Shown: positions 15,201 to 23,862, counted from the stretch's first letter. The stretch is 24,596 bases of DNA from Christensenella sp. UBA4379 (GCA_002391225.1 DGRV01000044.1:18322-42917); one strand, 5' to 3'. A program made the numbers and translations. Notes: generated by a model from the sequence alone, not told the origin.

Positions 15201-15741
15201 GGACAACCCGGTATACAGTTCCTTGGACGGCGTCCTGTTCAGCAAGGATCAACGCCTGCTGATTCAGTATCCGTCCGCAAAAGCAGGCCCGGTTTACACG
15301 ATCCCAGACGGCGTGACCGCCGTCGGGAGCGACGCGTTCAGACATTGCTCCAACCTGACGGAGATTACCATTCCTTCCGGAGTCACCAAAATCGACGAAT
15401 ATGCTTTCTCCCTGTGTTATGGTCTAAAGGATGTTTACTATCACGGTACTGAAAACGATTGGGCCGGGATAGAGGTGGAATACGGCAATGACGATCTGCT
15501 GAAAGCAAATTTCCATTGCGCGCCAGACCTTGCTCCTCAGCTGATCCTGCCTGCCAGTCTGACCACTATCGAATCCGAAGCCTTCCAGGGGCTGCCGGAA
15601 GGGATTGTGGTTTTCATCCCGAATGCCGTCACCAGTATTGCCGAGGATGCCTTCGACACGGGCATGGTGATCGTCACTCCCTCCGGCAGCTTTGCGGCCC
15701 AATGGGGAAGAGAGCATGGATTTGAAGTGCATGAGCAATAA
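12268..15741 (+). CDS. Large secreted Ig-like / BspA-type leucine-rich-repeat surface protein
   Basis: A 1157-residue exported protein. A signal peptide (1-22, KKCYFLILLMALICF … ASG) is followed by about seven Ig-like (Big_2-type) beta-sandwich modules spanning ~25-890. The last (~775-870) is clearest: SFTWESSDPTVASV and YGEATITAYAYD. Residues ~732-770 hold paired cysteines (CQEGH, CSRCDLDLG) like the small ribbon often inserted in BspA proteins. Residues ~900-1157 are LRR_5/BspA repeats with GVTGIGANAFEFC-like units repeated about five times. I see no LPxTG anchor or transmembrane tail. Such proteins mediate adhesion or bind polysaccharide or protein. The start is the GTG at 12268 with AAGGAG 8 bases upstream; the ATG at 12241 lacks a site. 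It is 31 bp ahead of the amidase gene. Confidence 0.87.
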   Translation: MKKCYFLILLMALICFVLPASGEEVGYTIDVADEITVGLGETIHLPFERPYSSHYHFNAYCSDPEALQAWSEETPDKTHINTSLPVTGTFDVCFQKKGTFDLHITFQEREIRTISVVVDDLATKASVSQERFVLRAGETVNTGLTLENGAMYNLPTFTKGAYYDNFVQISEDGLTLKGISKGHMKIYVINPLKQELCQFEVVVVEECENVELSCPQEYAVVGKNLTLSAKSNGEEALPLVTITEGSDCVRWDGDSRVWSFYPFAPGWVTFTAYGTDGSTSSVRIRVLSGENDIVYDLPKTTLAAGESLEVSVLFPSDAWITMEIAEPAEQGLEGTVALLEGNRVTGVTAGVCNLVLHGVGMSKVIPITVTDSPRALTVIRPKPYMDVESSFQLSVQDKLGNVYPATFSQDGQNFTIGENGLITPNRAASGTLRATLENGAQFSFKVKAARFPKEFTCTVDEIVVPLNKSSVNINNNGTIGYIIYDELGAVSGQEIVVCSDDRSIVRTDLQGNTLYPQRIGQTTLTIWSLYCDVSIRVPIRITEPTDILYVDGKDYAVMEVPVGATMKLPTVTDYYGNPVKVTWKMDEATSTSAFRLVNKGTSVKVLTDSGSTYVTATSQTGATLRCTVQAYKRSENFTLSRENMQLNTGSRGQIEIRKKVWTETEQGDGSMLYPDDVSYTLSGDVDCIQLEYFGPSGFRFVGMKPGTVTMTVKLYNGFSVSCVIQVLLPTACQEGHDPVWKTEREANAVHAGTERLRCSRCDLDLGQSRETPATGVISFCDHDIWLQPGQEIDLMTQLDGGRHYSFTWESSDPTVASVAADHLTVYDYGEATITAYAYDCHPGTCYVHVIDPNADVVAHGDRFNLHWTLDKDGLLTISGTGAMDDFELLDDRAAWHLYSSQIKRVMIEEGVTGIGANAFEFCGKFTEISIPNTVTVIGDNALNGCSSLTEIHVPASVTAIGERAFMDNGYLQAIHVDADNPVYSSLDGVLFSKDQRLLIQYPSAKAGPVYTIPDGVTAVGSDAFRHCSNLTEITIPSGVTKIDEYAFSLCYGLKDVYYHGTENDWAGIEVEYGNDDLLKANFHCAPDLAPQLILPASLTTIESEAFQGLPEGIVVFIPNAVTSIAEDAFDTGMVIVTPSGSFAAQWGREHGFEVHEQ

Positions 15742-15772
15742 GAAATAATGGGTCATTGATCAGGAGAAAACA

Positions 15773-17206
15773 ATGGCTATGAAACGTGCTTTGATAGCGG
15801 TTCTTTTGATAGTTCTGTTGATCAGCTGTGAGCAATTGAGCTTTGCGGATACTGCCTATTCCACCACCGCGCCGAAAATCCTCTTTCCATCCAAGCCCAC
15901 GGCGGTGCTTTACGGCAAGAACCGGATGGCGTATTCCTATCTGTCGGTAAACAATGAAGGCACCATCACTGGGAGCCAGGGAGTGAAGGTGGGAGAGGCG
16001 ACGGTGACGGTTCTGGGGATTTCCCGGTTTCATCACGCGTTCGTCAAGATTGAATATCAGGAGCCCGGAGCGGATACGGCCCGGCAGTTGTGGGTGGAAG
16101 CGTCCTACATGCGGCCGTATCCGAAAACGAAATCCATCCAGGTGAAAAACAAGGACGGCCAGCCGATGACTGACTGGCCGGTCCGGGTGGTGGGCGGCAA
16201 CGGCGATGTACTGGATACGGTGTATACCAACGAACAGGGGATGGCCAGCTATACCGGAAAATACCTGAACCTGGCGGATGCTTTCGCCTTTGCAGACCGT
16301 ATGTGGAACAATCAGACGATCAACTCAGGGACCCTGATCGCCAGCAACGACTGCGCTACCTTCGTTTCCGAATGTCTCACCGCCGGGGGATTCTGCTGCT
16401 ACGCTCCCTATGTTTCCAGCGGAGGCGGGGGAACGAACTATTACGGCAGCGTTTTCGCCACCCTGACGGAGACCCTCGGCGTTCCCTTCACGAGAAAGCC
16501 CTCGGATGGGCCGATTGATGTCAGCATCATTGCTCCCGGGGACATCGTTATGATGCATCCAAAGTCTAACGCCAGCGCCCCTTACGGCCACGCCGTCTTT
16601 GTCCACGACGTCAATCCCGAGACGCAGGAGGTTCTGACCTATTCCCATACGCCTTATTGGCATGATTGGAAACGGGCGGACGACCCGGACCATGCGATCC
16701 TCTGCGTGATCCATACCTCCCGCTATGCCTTCCACCTGGAGCCGGTGCCGAAGCTGATCCTGCCGGAAACCCTGACCGTTCCCGTAGGGCTGCCGATGGA
16801 GCTGGCCGTGCAGGCGGAGCTGGCGGAGATCACCGACCAGCTTTCATGGACGGCGGAGCCGGAAAGCGCCCTTCAGTGGGAAAACGGCGTCCTGACGGCC
16901 GCAGAAGCGGGGGAAGCGGACATCACCTTCACCCTGAACGGAGCCAGCGCTATCTGCCATGTGACGGCTATCCAGCCTTCAAGGCTTCCTGCCGGTACTG
17001 TCTCGCTGGGAGAGGAAGCGCTCTCCGGCCTTCCGATCGCCTATCTGGAGCTGCCCTCCGTCCTTACGGAGATTGCCGATACCGCCTTGGACGGCTGCGA
17101 CGCTGTGTTCATCGTGCCGGAAGGCTCCTTCGCGGAGGAATTTGTGAGAACCAAGGGCCTTAAATACCTGATCAAACCAGGAGAAGAACCAAAAGCCGCC
17201 GAATAA
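15773..17206 (+). CDS. Lipoprotein with Amidase_6-type (CHAP/NlpC-like) domain
   Basis: A 477-residue exported protein. The N-terminus MAMKRALIAV…LLISC fits a lipobox (L16-I-S-C19), so it is probably a membrane-anchored lipoprotein. Residues ~70-115 may form an SH3-like fold; ~120-160 resemble a small Ig-like module. Residues ~165-320 match the Amidase_6 pattern: NDCATFVSECLTAGG with catalytic C194, APGDIVMMHP, and GHAVFV with H273. This suggests a cysteine peptidase or amidase acting on peptidoglycan or peptides. The C-terminal region (~325-470) has a Big_2-like part and a single LRR_5-like tail (ALDGCDAVFIVPEGSFAEE) resembling the end of the preceding protein. AGGAG precedes the ATG. Confidence 0.8.
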   Translation: MAMKRALIAVLLIVLLISCEQLSFADTAYSTTAPKILFPSKPTAVLYGKNRMAYSYLSVNNEGTITGSQGVKVGEATVTVLGISRFHHAFVKIEYQEPGADTARQLWVEASYMRPYPKTKSIQVKNKDGQPMTDWPVRVVGGNGDVLDTVYTNEQGMASYTGKYLNLADAFAFADRMWNNQTINSGTLIASNDCATFVSECLTAGGFCCYAPYVSSGGGGTNYYGSVFATLTETLGVPFTRKPSDGPIDVSIIAPGDIVMMHPKSNASAPYGHAVFVHDVNPETQEVLTYSHTPYWHDWKRADDPDHAILCVIHTSRYAFHLEPVPKLILPETLTVPVGLPMELAVQAELAEITDQLSWTAEPESALQWENGVLTAAEAGEADITFTLNGASAICHVTAIQPSRLPAGTVSLGEEALSGLPIAYLELPSVLTEIADTALDGCDAVFIVPEGSFAEEFVRTKGLKYLIKPGEEPKAAE

Positions 17207-17317
17207 TAAAAAGAGCTCCCGCAGCTGTCCCTCCGCTTCGCCGGAGAAATAAGAAATCACCGTTGCAGCCAGGCGAGGATGAAAACCCATCCGTGAACGG
17301 GGAAACGGGGTGAATTC

Positions 17318-17914
17318 ATGAGCCAAACAGGAAAGATAGACTGGAAAAAGGAACTCCTCATTTTTCTTTGCTCAGCGGTCATTTCGTCGCTTTATGTGCT
17401 GGCATATACCGCGCTGTTCAGGCAGGGACGGATTCCAGCAGGGTGGCTTATCTGGAATATCCTGCGGCCAACCGCGTACGGGCTGTTTTTATGGCATATT
17501 CTGGAAAAGGCGGGTGTGCCCGGCTGGAAAGGCCTGATTCCGTATTACAATGTCTATACCCTCTGGCAGACCTTCTACGGAAAAGGATGGCTCTATCTGG
17601 CGGCCTGTCTCTTTACCCTGCCGCCGTCCCTGCTGACCAGGGACAGGCTGGAGGCGCTGGAAACCAGGTGGGGAGAGGCGTTTCTGCCGGTGATGCTGAT
17701 ATTTCTGGTGGGGCTTCTGACCGTGCTGGTGATGCTGATTGTGCATGATTATCGCTGCAGTAAGGCTTTGGCGGCCGCCTTTGGGAAGAGCAAAAGCTTT
17801 GCGTTCTGGTGCCTGTTCCTGCTGAACTTCGTCGGTTGGGGAATTCTGGCCTACGGTCCCCCGGACCATGTCCGGCCGGCGGTGAGACCAGGCGCTTCCG
17901 AAAAAAAGAAATAA
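17318..17914 (+). CDS. DUF5684-like multi-pass membrane protein
   Basis: A 198-residue membrane protein with about five hydrophobic segments (~13-32, 43-60, 90-108, 122-144, 158-180). Between the second and third is EKAGVPGWKGLIPYYNVYTLWQ (57-78), the signature of DUF5684, whose function is unknown. The C-terminus is short and basic (KKK). The ribosome binding site is weak (GGGGTG). It is 111 bp after the amidase gene and 13 bp before the transglutaminase-like gene, so probably cotranscribed. It may help export or process the secreted neighbours, but nothing in the sequence shows this. Confidence 0.75.
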   Translation: MSQTGKIDWKKELLIFLCSAVISSLYVLAYTALFRQGRIPAGWLIWNILRPTAYGLFLWHILEKAGVPGWKGLIPYYNVYTLWQTFYGKGWLYLAACLFTLPPSLLTRDRLEALETRWGEAFLPVMLIFLVGLLTVLVMLIVHDYRCSKALAAAFGKSKSFAFWCLFLLNFVGWGILAYGPPDHVRPAVRPGASEKKK

Positions 17915-17927
17915 GGGAGGAATCGGG

Positions 17928-20015
17928 ATGCGGCGGAAAGATCATGGGCGGGCCTTATTGTTCCTGGCGGCGGCGCTGGCGGTCTTTTGCGCCGGGTCTG
18001 CCTTCGCGGTGCCGGAGGTCTCCGAGCAGGAGCCAAAGGCGTCCCAGGAGCTTTGGGGCGGGCTGTTCTCCCGGGTCGCGGGTACGGACTGGGACGGCCT
18101 GAAAAACGCCGTGCTGGAGGCCAGAAGGGACGGAAAAACATCCGTCACCGTCCTGCTGAACGAGGAGACCTTCCGGGAGTTTACCGAAACCCAGCGGGTG
18201 TGGTACCACGCCGGCCAGGCGGGGGTGATGGACGCGGAGTGCAGCTACCGGCCGGGCGGCCGGATCTGGCTGAACAATATTCAGTGGTGGCCCTGGCCGA
18301 TGTACCTGGTCGAGAGCCGGGAGGAATTTGCCCAGGCGGTTCAGCAGGCCGAAAGCGCCCATACCTTTGGGATGCTGCTGAACGAGACATTGTACGGCGA
18401 GCTATTGGGCAACGACCGGGAGCGGAACCGGCTCGAATGTCTGTCCGGCTTGGTTGACTACAGCGACATGTATTACAGCGACGATCACTGCGCCGTCTGG
18501 TATATGGAACCGGAAACCGCGGAGGTCACCCCCCTGGAAGCGGAGGGGGTGGCGGGCAGCGTCCGGGTGCTTCAGGAAGCGCTGCTCGGGGAGCCCCGGG
18601 GGAAGATTGTCCTGGCGGTGGACGACGCCACCTACGCGGCCCTGGAGCGGGACGCCAACCTGATGGACGAGGTGATGAGCGCGGCGGGCCTCCTCTGCCC
18701 CTATGACGCCTACGACCAAGCGAAGGTATTCGTCTTCCCGCCGGCGGAAGAGGCCTGCTATCCGGGAATGCGGATCGCCCAGGCTGTCCGGTCGGGCCGG
18801 GAAAAGGAACTGAGCCTGCAGCACCGCCTGATCCTCACCGACGCCAGGCTCCTGATCCGCAATGTCAGCGGGACCGACCTGGAGAAGGCGAAACAGATTC
18901 ACGACCTGCTGTGCGGCCGCATCACCTATACCGTGGACGACGCCACGGTCAACGACGACTGCTGCGTGGGCGCTCTGCTGTACGGGAAGGCCAACTGCGA
19001 CGGGTACGCGGACGCGTTTTATCTCTGCGCCTCGCTGTGCGATCTTGAGGTCCGCTATATCTCCGGCGATTTCAAGGCGGAGGGAGAGGCCCAGGAGGAC
19101 GAAGACGCCGGCCACATGTGGAACCTGATTTTGCTGGACGGATCCTGGCGCAGCGTGGACGTGACCTGGGACGACGAGGAGGAATACGGCGTCTCCTATC
19201 AGTATTTCAATATCGGCCTGGACCGGATGGAGGCGGCCTACAGCTTCAGCCGCGAAGTGCTGCCCGAGCCCTTCGCGGAAAAGACGGACCGAAGCTGGCT
19301 GTCCATCCGGGAGCGGACGGCGGATACCTGGGAGGAGCTTTCGGAGGCCATCGTACAGAGCGCGGAGGCCGGGGAGAGCCAGGCGGCGATCCGCTGCTCC
19401 GAAGAGGTTTTAAAGCGCCTGTCCGAAGACCCGGAGGACATCTATTTCCTCGCCTCCTCCCGGGGCGTGATGGTGAACCACGCCTATCGGGCGGGGGCGG
19501 AGCTGAACCTGGAGGGCGTTACCAAGCTCGAGCGCTGGCGCTTCTGCGAAACTGAGGAGGAGGTCACTGAGGCGGCCCAAAGCCTCCGGGACAAAAAGCC
19601 GAGGGAGTTCTGGCTGACGCTTACAAAAGACCTGTTTTCCAAGCTGATTGAACAGGACGACGCGGAGAGCTGCTTCCAGCTGCTGATCCGGGGCGGGGTG
19701 TACACCTCTGGCCTGAGCAGCTGGCCGGGGGCCTGCCTGGTCCATGTCAGGGAGGCCGAATGGTATGACGGCTATTATGCCGAGAACATCCGCTCGGTCG
19801 TCAGGATGACCCAGGCGATCCGCGAGGGGCTTGCGGAAGGCCATGAGAATTTCTATCTCTTCCTGTCCAAGCCCCTGTTTATGGAGCTGATGGAGGATCC
19901 CTCCCTCCTCAACCGCGTGGTGCGCGACAGCGGCTACCCGGGCTCCTGGAGCTACGACGCCTGGGACGAGGAATACAGCATCTATATCTATTCGACGGGG
20001 AAAACGGGAAAATAA
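17928..20015 (+). CDS. Secreted transglutaminase-like protein with six flanking repeats
   Basis: A 695-residue exported protein. A signal peptide (1-27, ending AGSAFA-VP) leads to a transglutaminase-like domain at ~290-425. It has the full triad: C357 (GKANCDGYADAF), H396 (AGHMWNLILLDGSW) and D411 (VDVTWDD). The fold is shared by bacterial transglutaminases and cysteine peptidases, so it could cross-link or cleave surface proteins. Around it are six weakly similar ~70-100-residue repeats, three before (from ~56, ~128, ~210) and three after (from ~448 on). Each has a helix, a strand like LLNETLYGELL or LTLTKDLFSKL, a second helix and a final aromatic strand. GGGAGGA precedes the ATG. Confidence 0.82.
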   Translation: MRRKDHGRALLFLAAALAVFCAGSAFAVPEVSEQEPKASQELWGGLFSRVAGTDWDGLKNAVLEARRDGKTSVTVLLNEETFREFTETQRVWYHAGQAGVMDAECSYRPGGRIWLNNIQWWPWPMYLVESREEFAQAVQQAESAHTFGMLLNETLYGELLGNDRERNRLECLSGLVDYSDMYYSDDHCAVWYMEPETAEVTPLEAEGVAGSVRVLQEALLGEPRGKIVLAVDDATYAALERDANLMDEVMSAAGLLCPYDAYDQAKVFVFPPAEEACYPGMRIAQAVRSGREKELSLQHRLILTDARLLIRNVSGTDLEKAKQIHDLLCGRITYTVDDATVNDDCCVGALLYGKANCDGYADAFYLCASLCDLEVRYISGDFKAEGEAQEDEDAGHMWNLILLDGSWRSVDVTWDDEEEYGVSYQYFNIGLDRMEAAYSFSREVLPEPFAEKTDRSWLSIRERTADTWEELSEAIVQSAEAGESQAAIRCSEEVLKRLSEDPEDIYFLASSRGVMVNHAYRAGAELNLEGVTKLERWRFCETEEEVTEAAQSLRDKKPREFWLTLTKDLFSKLIEQDDAESCFQLLIRGGVYTSGLSSWPGACLVHVREAEWYDGYYAENIRSVVRMTQAIREGLAEGHENFYLFLSKPLFMELMEDPSLLNRVVRDSGYPGSWSYDAWDEEYSIYIYSTGKTGK

Positions 20016-20021
20016 ATAAAT

Positions 20022-20053
20022 CGTCCCTCCGCGCTGGAAAGCACGGAGGGACG
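20022..20053. terminator. Shared terminator between convergent operons
   Basis: CGTCCCTCCGcGC (from 20022) pairs with GCaCGGAGGGACG (20041-20053). On the minus strand the hairpin is followed by ATTTATTTATTTT, favouring termination of the permease transcript. On the plus strand the tail is poor, but the hairpin lies 7 bp after the stop of the transglutaminase-like gene, so it may act both ways. Confidence 0.75.
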
Positions 20054-20075
20054 CTCCATATTATCGGTAGACAGG

Positions 20076-21182
20076 TTATTCTTTCTTCCCCGCTGCTCCT
20101 TTCAACCAATTTGGCATATGAGCCTTCCCCTTGCCTCTGCTGGAAAGGACAACGCTCTGCAGAAGGATGAAGAAGCACAGCATCGCGCCGGTGGTGATGC
20201 TCTGCCACCAGGGCTTGGTCAGGCCCGAGGTGACCACGATGGACTTGATGGTGGCCAGGGTCAGGACGCCGAAGAAGGTGCCGATCACGTTGCCCACGCC
20301 GCCGGACAGCAGGGTGCCGCCGATGATGGAGGAGGCGATGGCGTTCATCTCTGCCCCGGCGGCGTTGGTGGCGTTGCCCGCGCCGGTGTGCATCATGAAC
20401 ACGAAGCCGGCGATGCCCGCCAGCAGGCCGCTGATCACATGGGCGCAAAAGCGGGTGCGGCGGACGTTGACGCCCAGCATCAGGGCGCTTTGCCGGTTGC
20501 CGCCCAGGGCGTAGAAGCTGCGGCCCAGTCTGGTCTTGCGCAAAACCACGAAGATGACGGCCACGATCACCAGGGCGACGACGACGCCGATTTCCATCCG
20601 GGCGGGGATCAGGTTGCCGTTTTTGGCCGTATAACCCAGCCAGGGAATTTCGACCTTGGTGGACATCAGCTGCTTGAAGCCCGCGTGGGCGACTTTCTGC
20701 GGCTCCACGCTGACGATGGTGGTCATGCCGCGGGCAAAGAACATCCCCGCCAGGGAGACGATGAAGGGCTGAATTTCCAGATAGGCGACCAGGTAGCCCT
20801 GCACCAGGCCGAACGCAAGGCCAATGCCCAGGGCGATGAGGACGGCGGTCACGATGCTGCCTCCGGCGTTTAAGTGAACCACGCAGGACATGACCACCAG
20901 GGCGATCACGCCGCCGACCGAAATGTCGATGCCGCCGCTGATCATTACGATGGTGAGGCCGCAGGCCACGATCAGCAGGGCCGCGTTGTCGTTTAACAGG
21001 TCAAAAACCTTCTGGGGCCGCAGGAAGCCGCCGCCCCAGATGAGCATGGCCAGGGCGTACATCACAAAGAAAATGCAGATGGTGATGGTCAAAAGCAACT
21101 GGGTATCCGTCAGCGGCTCGCGCCGGCGGGACCCGGCGCTTTTTGCGTTTTTCACGCTGTTTTCCCGAGGAGACCTGCTCAT
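20076..21182 (-). CDS. Sugar ABC transporter permease (YjfF/RbsC type)
   Basis: Inner-membrane permease of the BPD_transp_2 family, 368 residues with about eight to ten hydrophobic segments. ISGGIDISVGGVIAL is the diagnostic N-terminal motif; AGAEMNAIASSIIGGTLLSGGVGN is the cytoplasmic motif contacting the ATPase. The closest recalled relatives are YjfF-type permeases for furanose sugars. The start at 21182 has AAGGAGG upstream and overlaps the stop of the preceding permease (ATGA). Two different permeases in one operon suggest a heterodimeric channel, as in the E. coli YtfT/YjfF galactofuranose system. The substrate is not certain. Confidence 0.88.
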   Translation of the reverse strand: MSRSPRENSVKNAKSAGSRRREPLTDTQLLLTITICIFFVMYALAMLIWGGGFLRPQKVFDLLNDNAALLIVACGLTIVMISGGIDISVGGVIALVVMSCVVHLNAGGSIVTAVLIALGIGLAFGLVQGYLVAYLEIQPFIVSLAGMFFARGMTTIVSVEPQKVAHAGFKQLMSTKVEIPWLGYTAKNGNLIPARMEIGVVVALVIVAVIFVVLRKTRLGRSFYALGGNRQSALMLGVNVRRTRFCAHVISGLLAGIAGFVFMMHTGAGNATNAAGAEMNAIASSIIGGTLLSGGVGNVIGTFFGVLTLATIKSIVVTSGLTKPWWQSITTGAMLCFFILLQSVVLSSRGKGKAHMPNWLKGAAGKKE

Positions 21183-22258
21183 GCCGATACCTCCTTCCCC
21201 GCCTTGCCGGCTGGCTGTCCGTTCGTCAGCCTGCTCCACAGCCTGTGAAAGGCCTGCTTGACCACGGGCGAACCGACCGCCACGATCAGGATGATGACCA
21301 CGGCCTTGTAGGCCTTGATGTTGGTGGAGGGCACCTTCATGGCGTACAGGGTGATGGTCAGGGCCTGGATGGCGTAAGCGCCCAGGATGGAGCCGACCAT
21401 GTTGAACTTGCCGCCGCCCAGGGAGTTGCCGCCGATGGCGACCGCCAGAATGGCGTCCATCTCGATGTCCAGCAGCAGGGTTTCATGGTTGATCAGGCTC
21501 AGCCGGCTCACGCCGATCACGCCGGACACCGCGCAGCAAACGCCCAGGATGATGAAGGCCAATAGCTTCATCCCTACGGCGTTGATGCCGTTGAGCCGGG
21601 CCGCGCCCTGGTTGATGCCCACGGTCTGGGTGTACAGGCTCAGGGTGGTGAACCGGAACACGAGGGAGAAAATCACCCCCATCAGGATCACGATCAGGAT
21701 CGGAGTCGGAATGGGGACGCCGGGGATAAAGCTGCCGATAGCGGAAATGATCGGGCTGTCCACCGTGGGGGTCGCCCCGCCGTTGATCCAGTAGGCGATG
21801 CTGCGCCCGCAGGTGTAGAGAATCAATGTCGCGATCATCGGCTGAATGTGGAAGACGGAAACCAGGGTGCCGTTGAAGGCGCCGAAGGCCATGGCCACCG
21901 CGCAGCAGGCCAGGAAGCCCAGAACGACGGTGAGCGGGGTGATGCCCGCCCCGGCCCGCAGGACCTTGACGAACATGCTGCCGGCGATGGCCGCCAGGGC
22001 GCCGACGGAAATGTCCTGCCCGCCGGAAGCAGCGGTGACCAGGGTCATGCCCATGGCAAGGATGGCCAGCTCCGAGGCACCGTTCAGAATGCTGATCAGG
22101 TTGCCGCGCAGGACCGGGTCGCCGTTGTTATTGGCCGCCAGCTCCACGGAGAAAAACCCCGGGTCCCGGATGAGGTTAAAAATCACCAGCACCAGGAGGG
22201 CCAGCAGCGGCATGAGCAGCTGGGACAGGATGGGGGAGCGCTTTTTCGTTTGTTTCAT
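21179..22258 (-). CDS. Sugar ABC transporter permease (YtfT/RbsC type)
   Basis: A 359-residue permease partnering the YjfF-like one. It shows ASGGQDISVGALAA (N-terminal signature) and EMDAILAVAIGGNSLGGGKFN (coupling-helix region) among about eight to ten hydrophobic stretches. The variant with Q in GGQDIS matches YtfT-like permeases. Its ATG is one base after the stop of the ATPase gene, and the site GGAGG lies within the end of that gene, indicating translational coupling. The stop overlaps the next start. Confidence 0.88.
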   Translation of the reverse strand: MKQTKKRSPILSQLLMPLLALLVLVIFNLIRDPGFFSVELAANNNGDPVLRGNLISILNGASELAILAMGMTLVTAASGGQDISVGALAAIAGSMFVKVLRAGAGITPLTVVLGFLACCAVAMAFGAFNGTLVSVFHIQPMIATLILYTCGRSIAYWINGGATPTVDSPIISAIGSFIPGVPIPTPILIVILMGVIFSLVFRFTTLSLYTQTVGINQGAARLNGINAVGMKLLAFIILGVCCAVSGVIGVSRLSLINHETLLLDIEMDAILAVAIGGNSLGGGKFNMVGSILGAYAIQALTITLYAMKVPSTNIKAYKAVVIILIVAVGSPVVKQAFHRLWSRLTNGQPAGKAGKEVSA

Positions 22259-22259
22259 C

Positions 22260-23765
22260 TCAGTTTCCTCCTCCCGCGATGGTGTACATCACATGGTCCT
22301 GGGTGAGCTCTTCGCCCTTCAGCTCGCCGACGATGTTGCGGTCCCTCATGACGATCAGGCGGGAGCAGGTGCGCAGCATCTCCTCGATCTCGGAGGAGAT
22401 GAAGGTGACGCACATGCCGTCCTCCGCCATTTTGAGCACCAGCTTCTGGATCTCCGTCTTGGTGCCCACGTCGATGCCGCGGGTCGGCTCGTCCAGTATC
22501 AGGTACTGGGGATGGGTGAGCAGCCAGCGGGCCAGGATGACCTTCTGCTGGTTGCCGCCCGAAAGAGATTTGATGGGCGTGTCCTTGGAGGCGGTTTTGA
22601 TTTCCAGGGCCTTAATATACTCGTCGGCGAACTTCTCCGCCTCGGCTTTGGAGAAGGGATGGAAGAAGCCCTTCATCACCTGCAGGGCCAGGATGATGTT
22701 GTCCCGCACGGACAGGTCGGCAATGATGCCGTCCCGCTTGCGGTCCTCCGGCAGGTAGCCGATGCCGTTTTTCATTGCCTCGATGGGCTTGGTGATCCGG
22801 ACGGGCTTGCCGTTCACCCGGACCTTGCCGCCCGTCACCCGGTCCGCCCCGAAAATGGCGCGCACGCTCTCGCTGCGGCCGGAACCCAGCAGGCCGGTAA
22901 AGCCGTTGACCTCGCCCTGGGCGATGTGGAAGTCGAACGGGCGGCTCGCGGTGCTGGAGAGGCCCTCGGCCTCGTAGTAGGGCTTGCCGGCCTTTTCCCC
23001 GCCGGCCTTGGTCTTTTTGATCACGTCCAGACCCTCGAGCTCCTTGCCCATCATCATGGCCACCAGCTTCACCTGGGGGAGCTTATCGACCTCGTACTCG
23101 CACACCAGCTCTCCGTTGCGCAGCACAGTGATCCGGTCGCTGACCTCGTAGACCTGCTCCAAAAAGTGGGTGACAAAGATGATGCCCACGCCCCGGGCCT
23201 TTAGATCGCGCATCAGGCGGAAGAGCATGGCGACCTCCTTGTCGTCCAGGGAGGAGGTGGGCTCGTCCAGGATCAGCACCTTGCAGTCGATGTCCACGGC
23301 CCGGGCGATGGCCACCATCTGCTGGACGGCCAGGGAGCAGCTGCCCAGCTGCTGGCGGGGCCTTGCGGGAATGCCCAGGCTGGACAGCAAGGCGCCGGCC
23401 TTCCTTTCCATTTCCTTCCAGTTGACGCCGATGCCCTTTCCGCGGCCGATGTACATGTTCTCCGCCACCGTCAGGTTGGGACAGAGGGTGATCTCCTGAT
23501 ACACCGTACTGATGCCGTAGGCCTGGGCTTCCTGAGGCGAACGGATGGTGATGGCGTCCTTTACGCCGTCAATATAAATTTCCCCCTCATCCTTGGGGTA
23601 GACGCCGGTCAGCACCTTGATGAGGGTGGACTTGCCCGCGCCGTTTTCGCCCATCAGGGCGTGGATCTCGCCCTTGCGCAGGGTAAAGTCCACATGCTGC
23701 AGAGCCTTGACGCCGGGAAAGGATTTGCCGATGTTGCGCATGGATAAAACGACGCCGTTTTCCAT
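22260..23765 (-). CDS. Sugar ABC transporter ATP-binding protein (RbsA/YtfR type)
   Basis: A 501-residue protein with two fused nucleotide-binding domains that powers the permease pair. Domain 1 has Walker A GENGAGKST (39-47), Walker B VLILDEPT (163-170) and a divergent signature (CSLAVQQMV). Domain 2 has a degenerate P-loop (GLLGSGRSES, 291-300, R in place of K), a good signature LSGGNQQKV (401-409) and Walker B YLILDEPTRGID. This asymmetry is normal for the RbsA/MglA/YtfR family. AAGGAGG lies 9 bases before the ATG. A 529-bp repeat-filled gap separates it from the binding-protein gene, unusually long for such an operon. Confidence 0.93.
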   Translation of the reverse strand: MENGVVLSMRNIGKSFPGVKALQHVDFTLRKGEIHALMGENGAGKSTLIKVLTGVYPKDEGEIYIDGVKDAITIRSPQEAQAYGISTVYQEITLCPNLTVAENMYIGRGKGIGVNWKEMERKAGALLSSLGIPARPRQQLGSCSLAVQQMVAIARAVDIDCKVLILDEPTSSLDDKEVAMLFRLMRDLKARGVGIIFVTHFLEQVYEVSDRITVLRNGELVCEYEVDKLPQVKLVAMMMGKELEGLDVIKKTKAGGEKAGKPYYEAEGLSSTASRPFDFHIAQGEVNGFTGLLGSGRSESVRAIFGADRVTGGKVRVNGKPVRITKPIEAMKNGIGYLPEDRKRDGIIADLSVRDNIILALQVMKGFFHPFSKAEAEKFADEYIKALEIKTASKDTPIKSLSGGNQQKVILARWLLTHPQYLILDEPTRGIDVGTKTEIQKLVLKMAEDGMCVTFISSEIEEMLRTCSRLIVMRDRNIVGELKGEELTQDHVMYTIAGGGN

Positions 23766-23781
23766 CCGGAGTTCCTCCTTG

Positions 23782-23846
23782 GTGGGAAGTTGGGAAGAGG
23801 TAGGAGGTAAGAAATAGGTAGGAGGTAGGAAGTAGGAGGGAGGAGG
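23782..23846 (+). repeat. GGAGGTA-type repeats in the leader of the ATPase gene
   Basis: Variants of GGAGGTA/GGTAGGA/GGGAAGA read on the plus strand. In the minus-strand transcript this is a CCUCCUA-rich tract ending ~10 bases before the AAGGAGG site of the ATPase gene, the same arrangement as before tcdA. Confidence 0.82.
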
Positions 23847-23862
23847 TTTTTAGCAAGAGTGA

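Noticed and set aside
21183..21239. Longer start for the YjfF-like permease
   Set aside because: ATG at 21182 has AAGGAGG and the usual ATGA overlap with the upstream permease.
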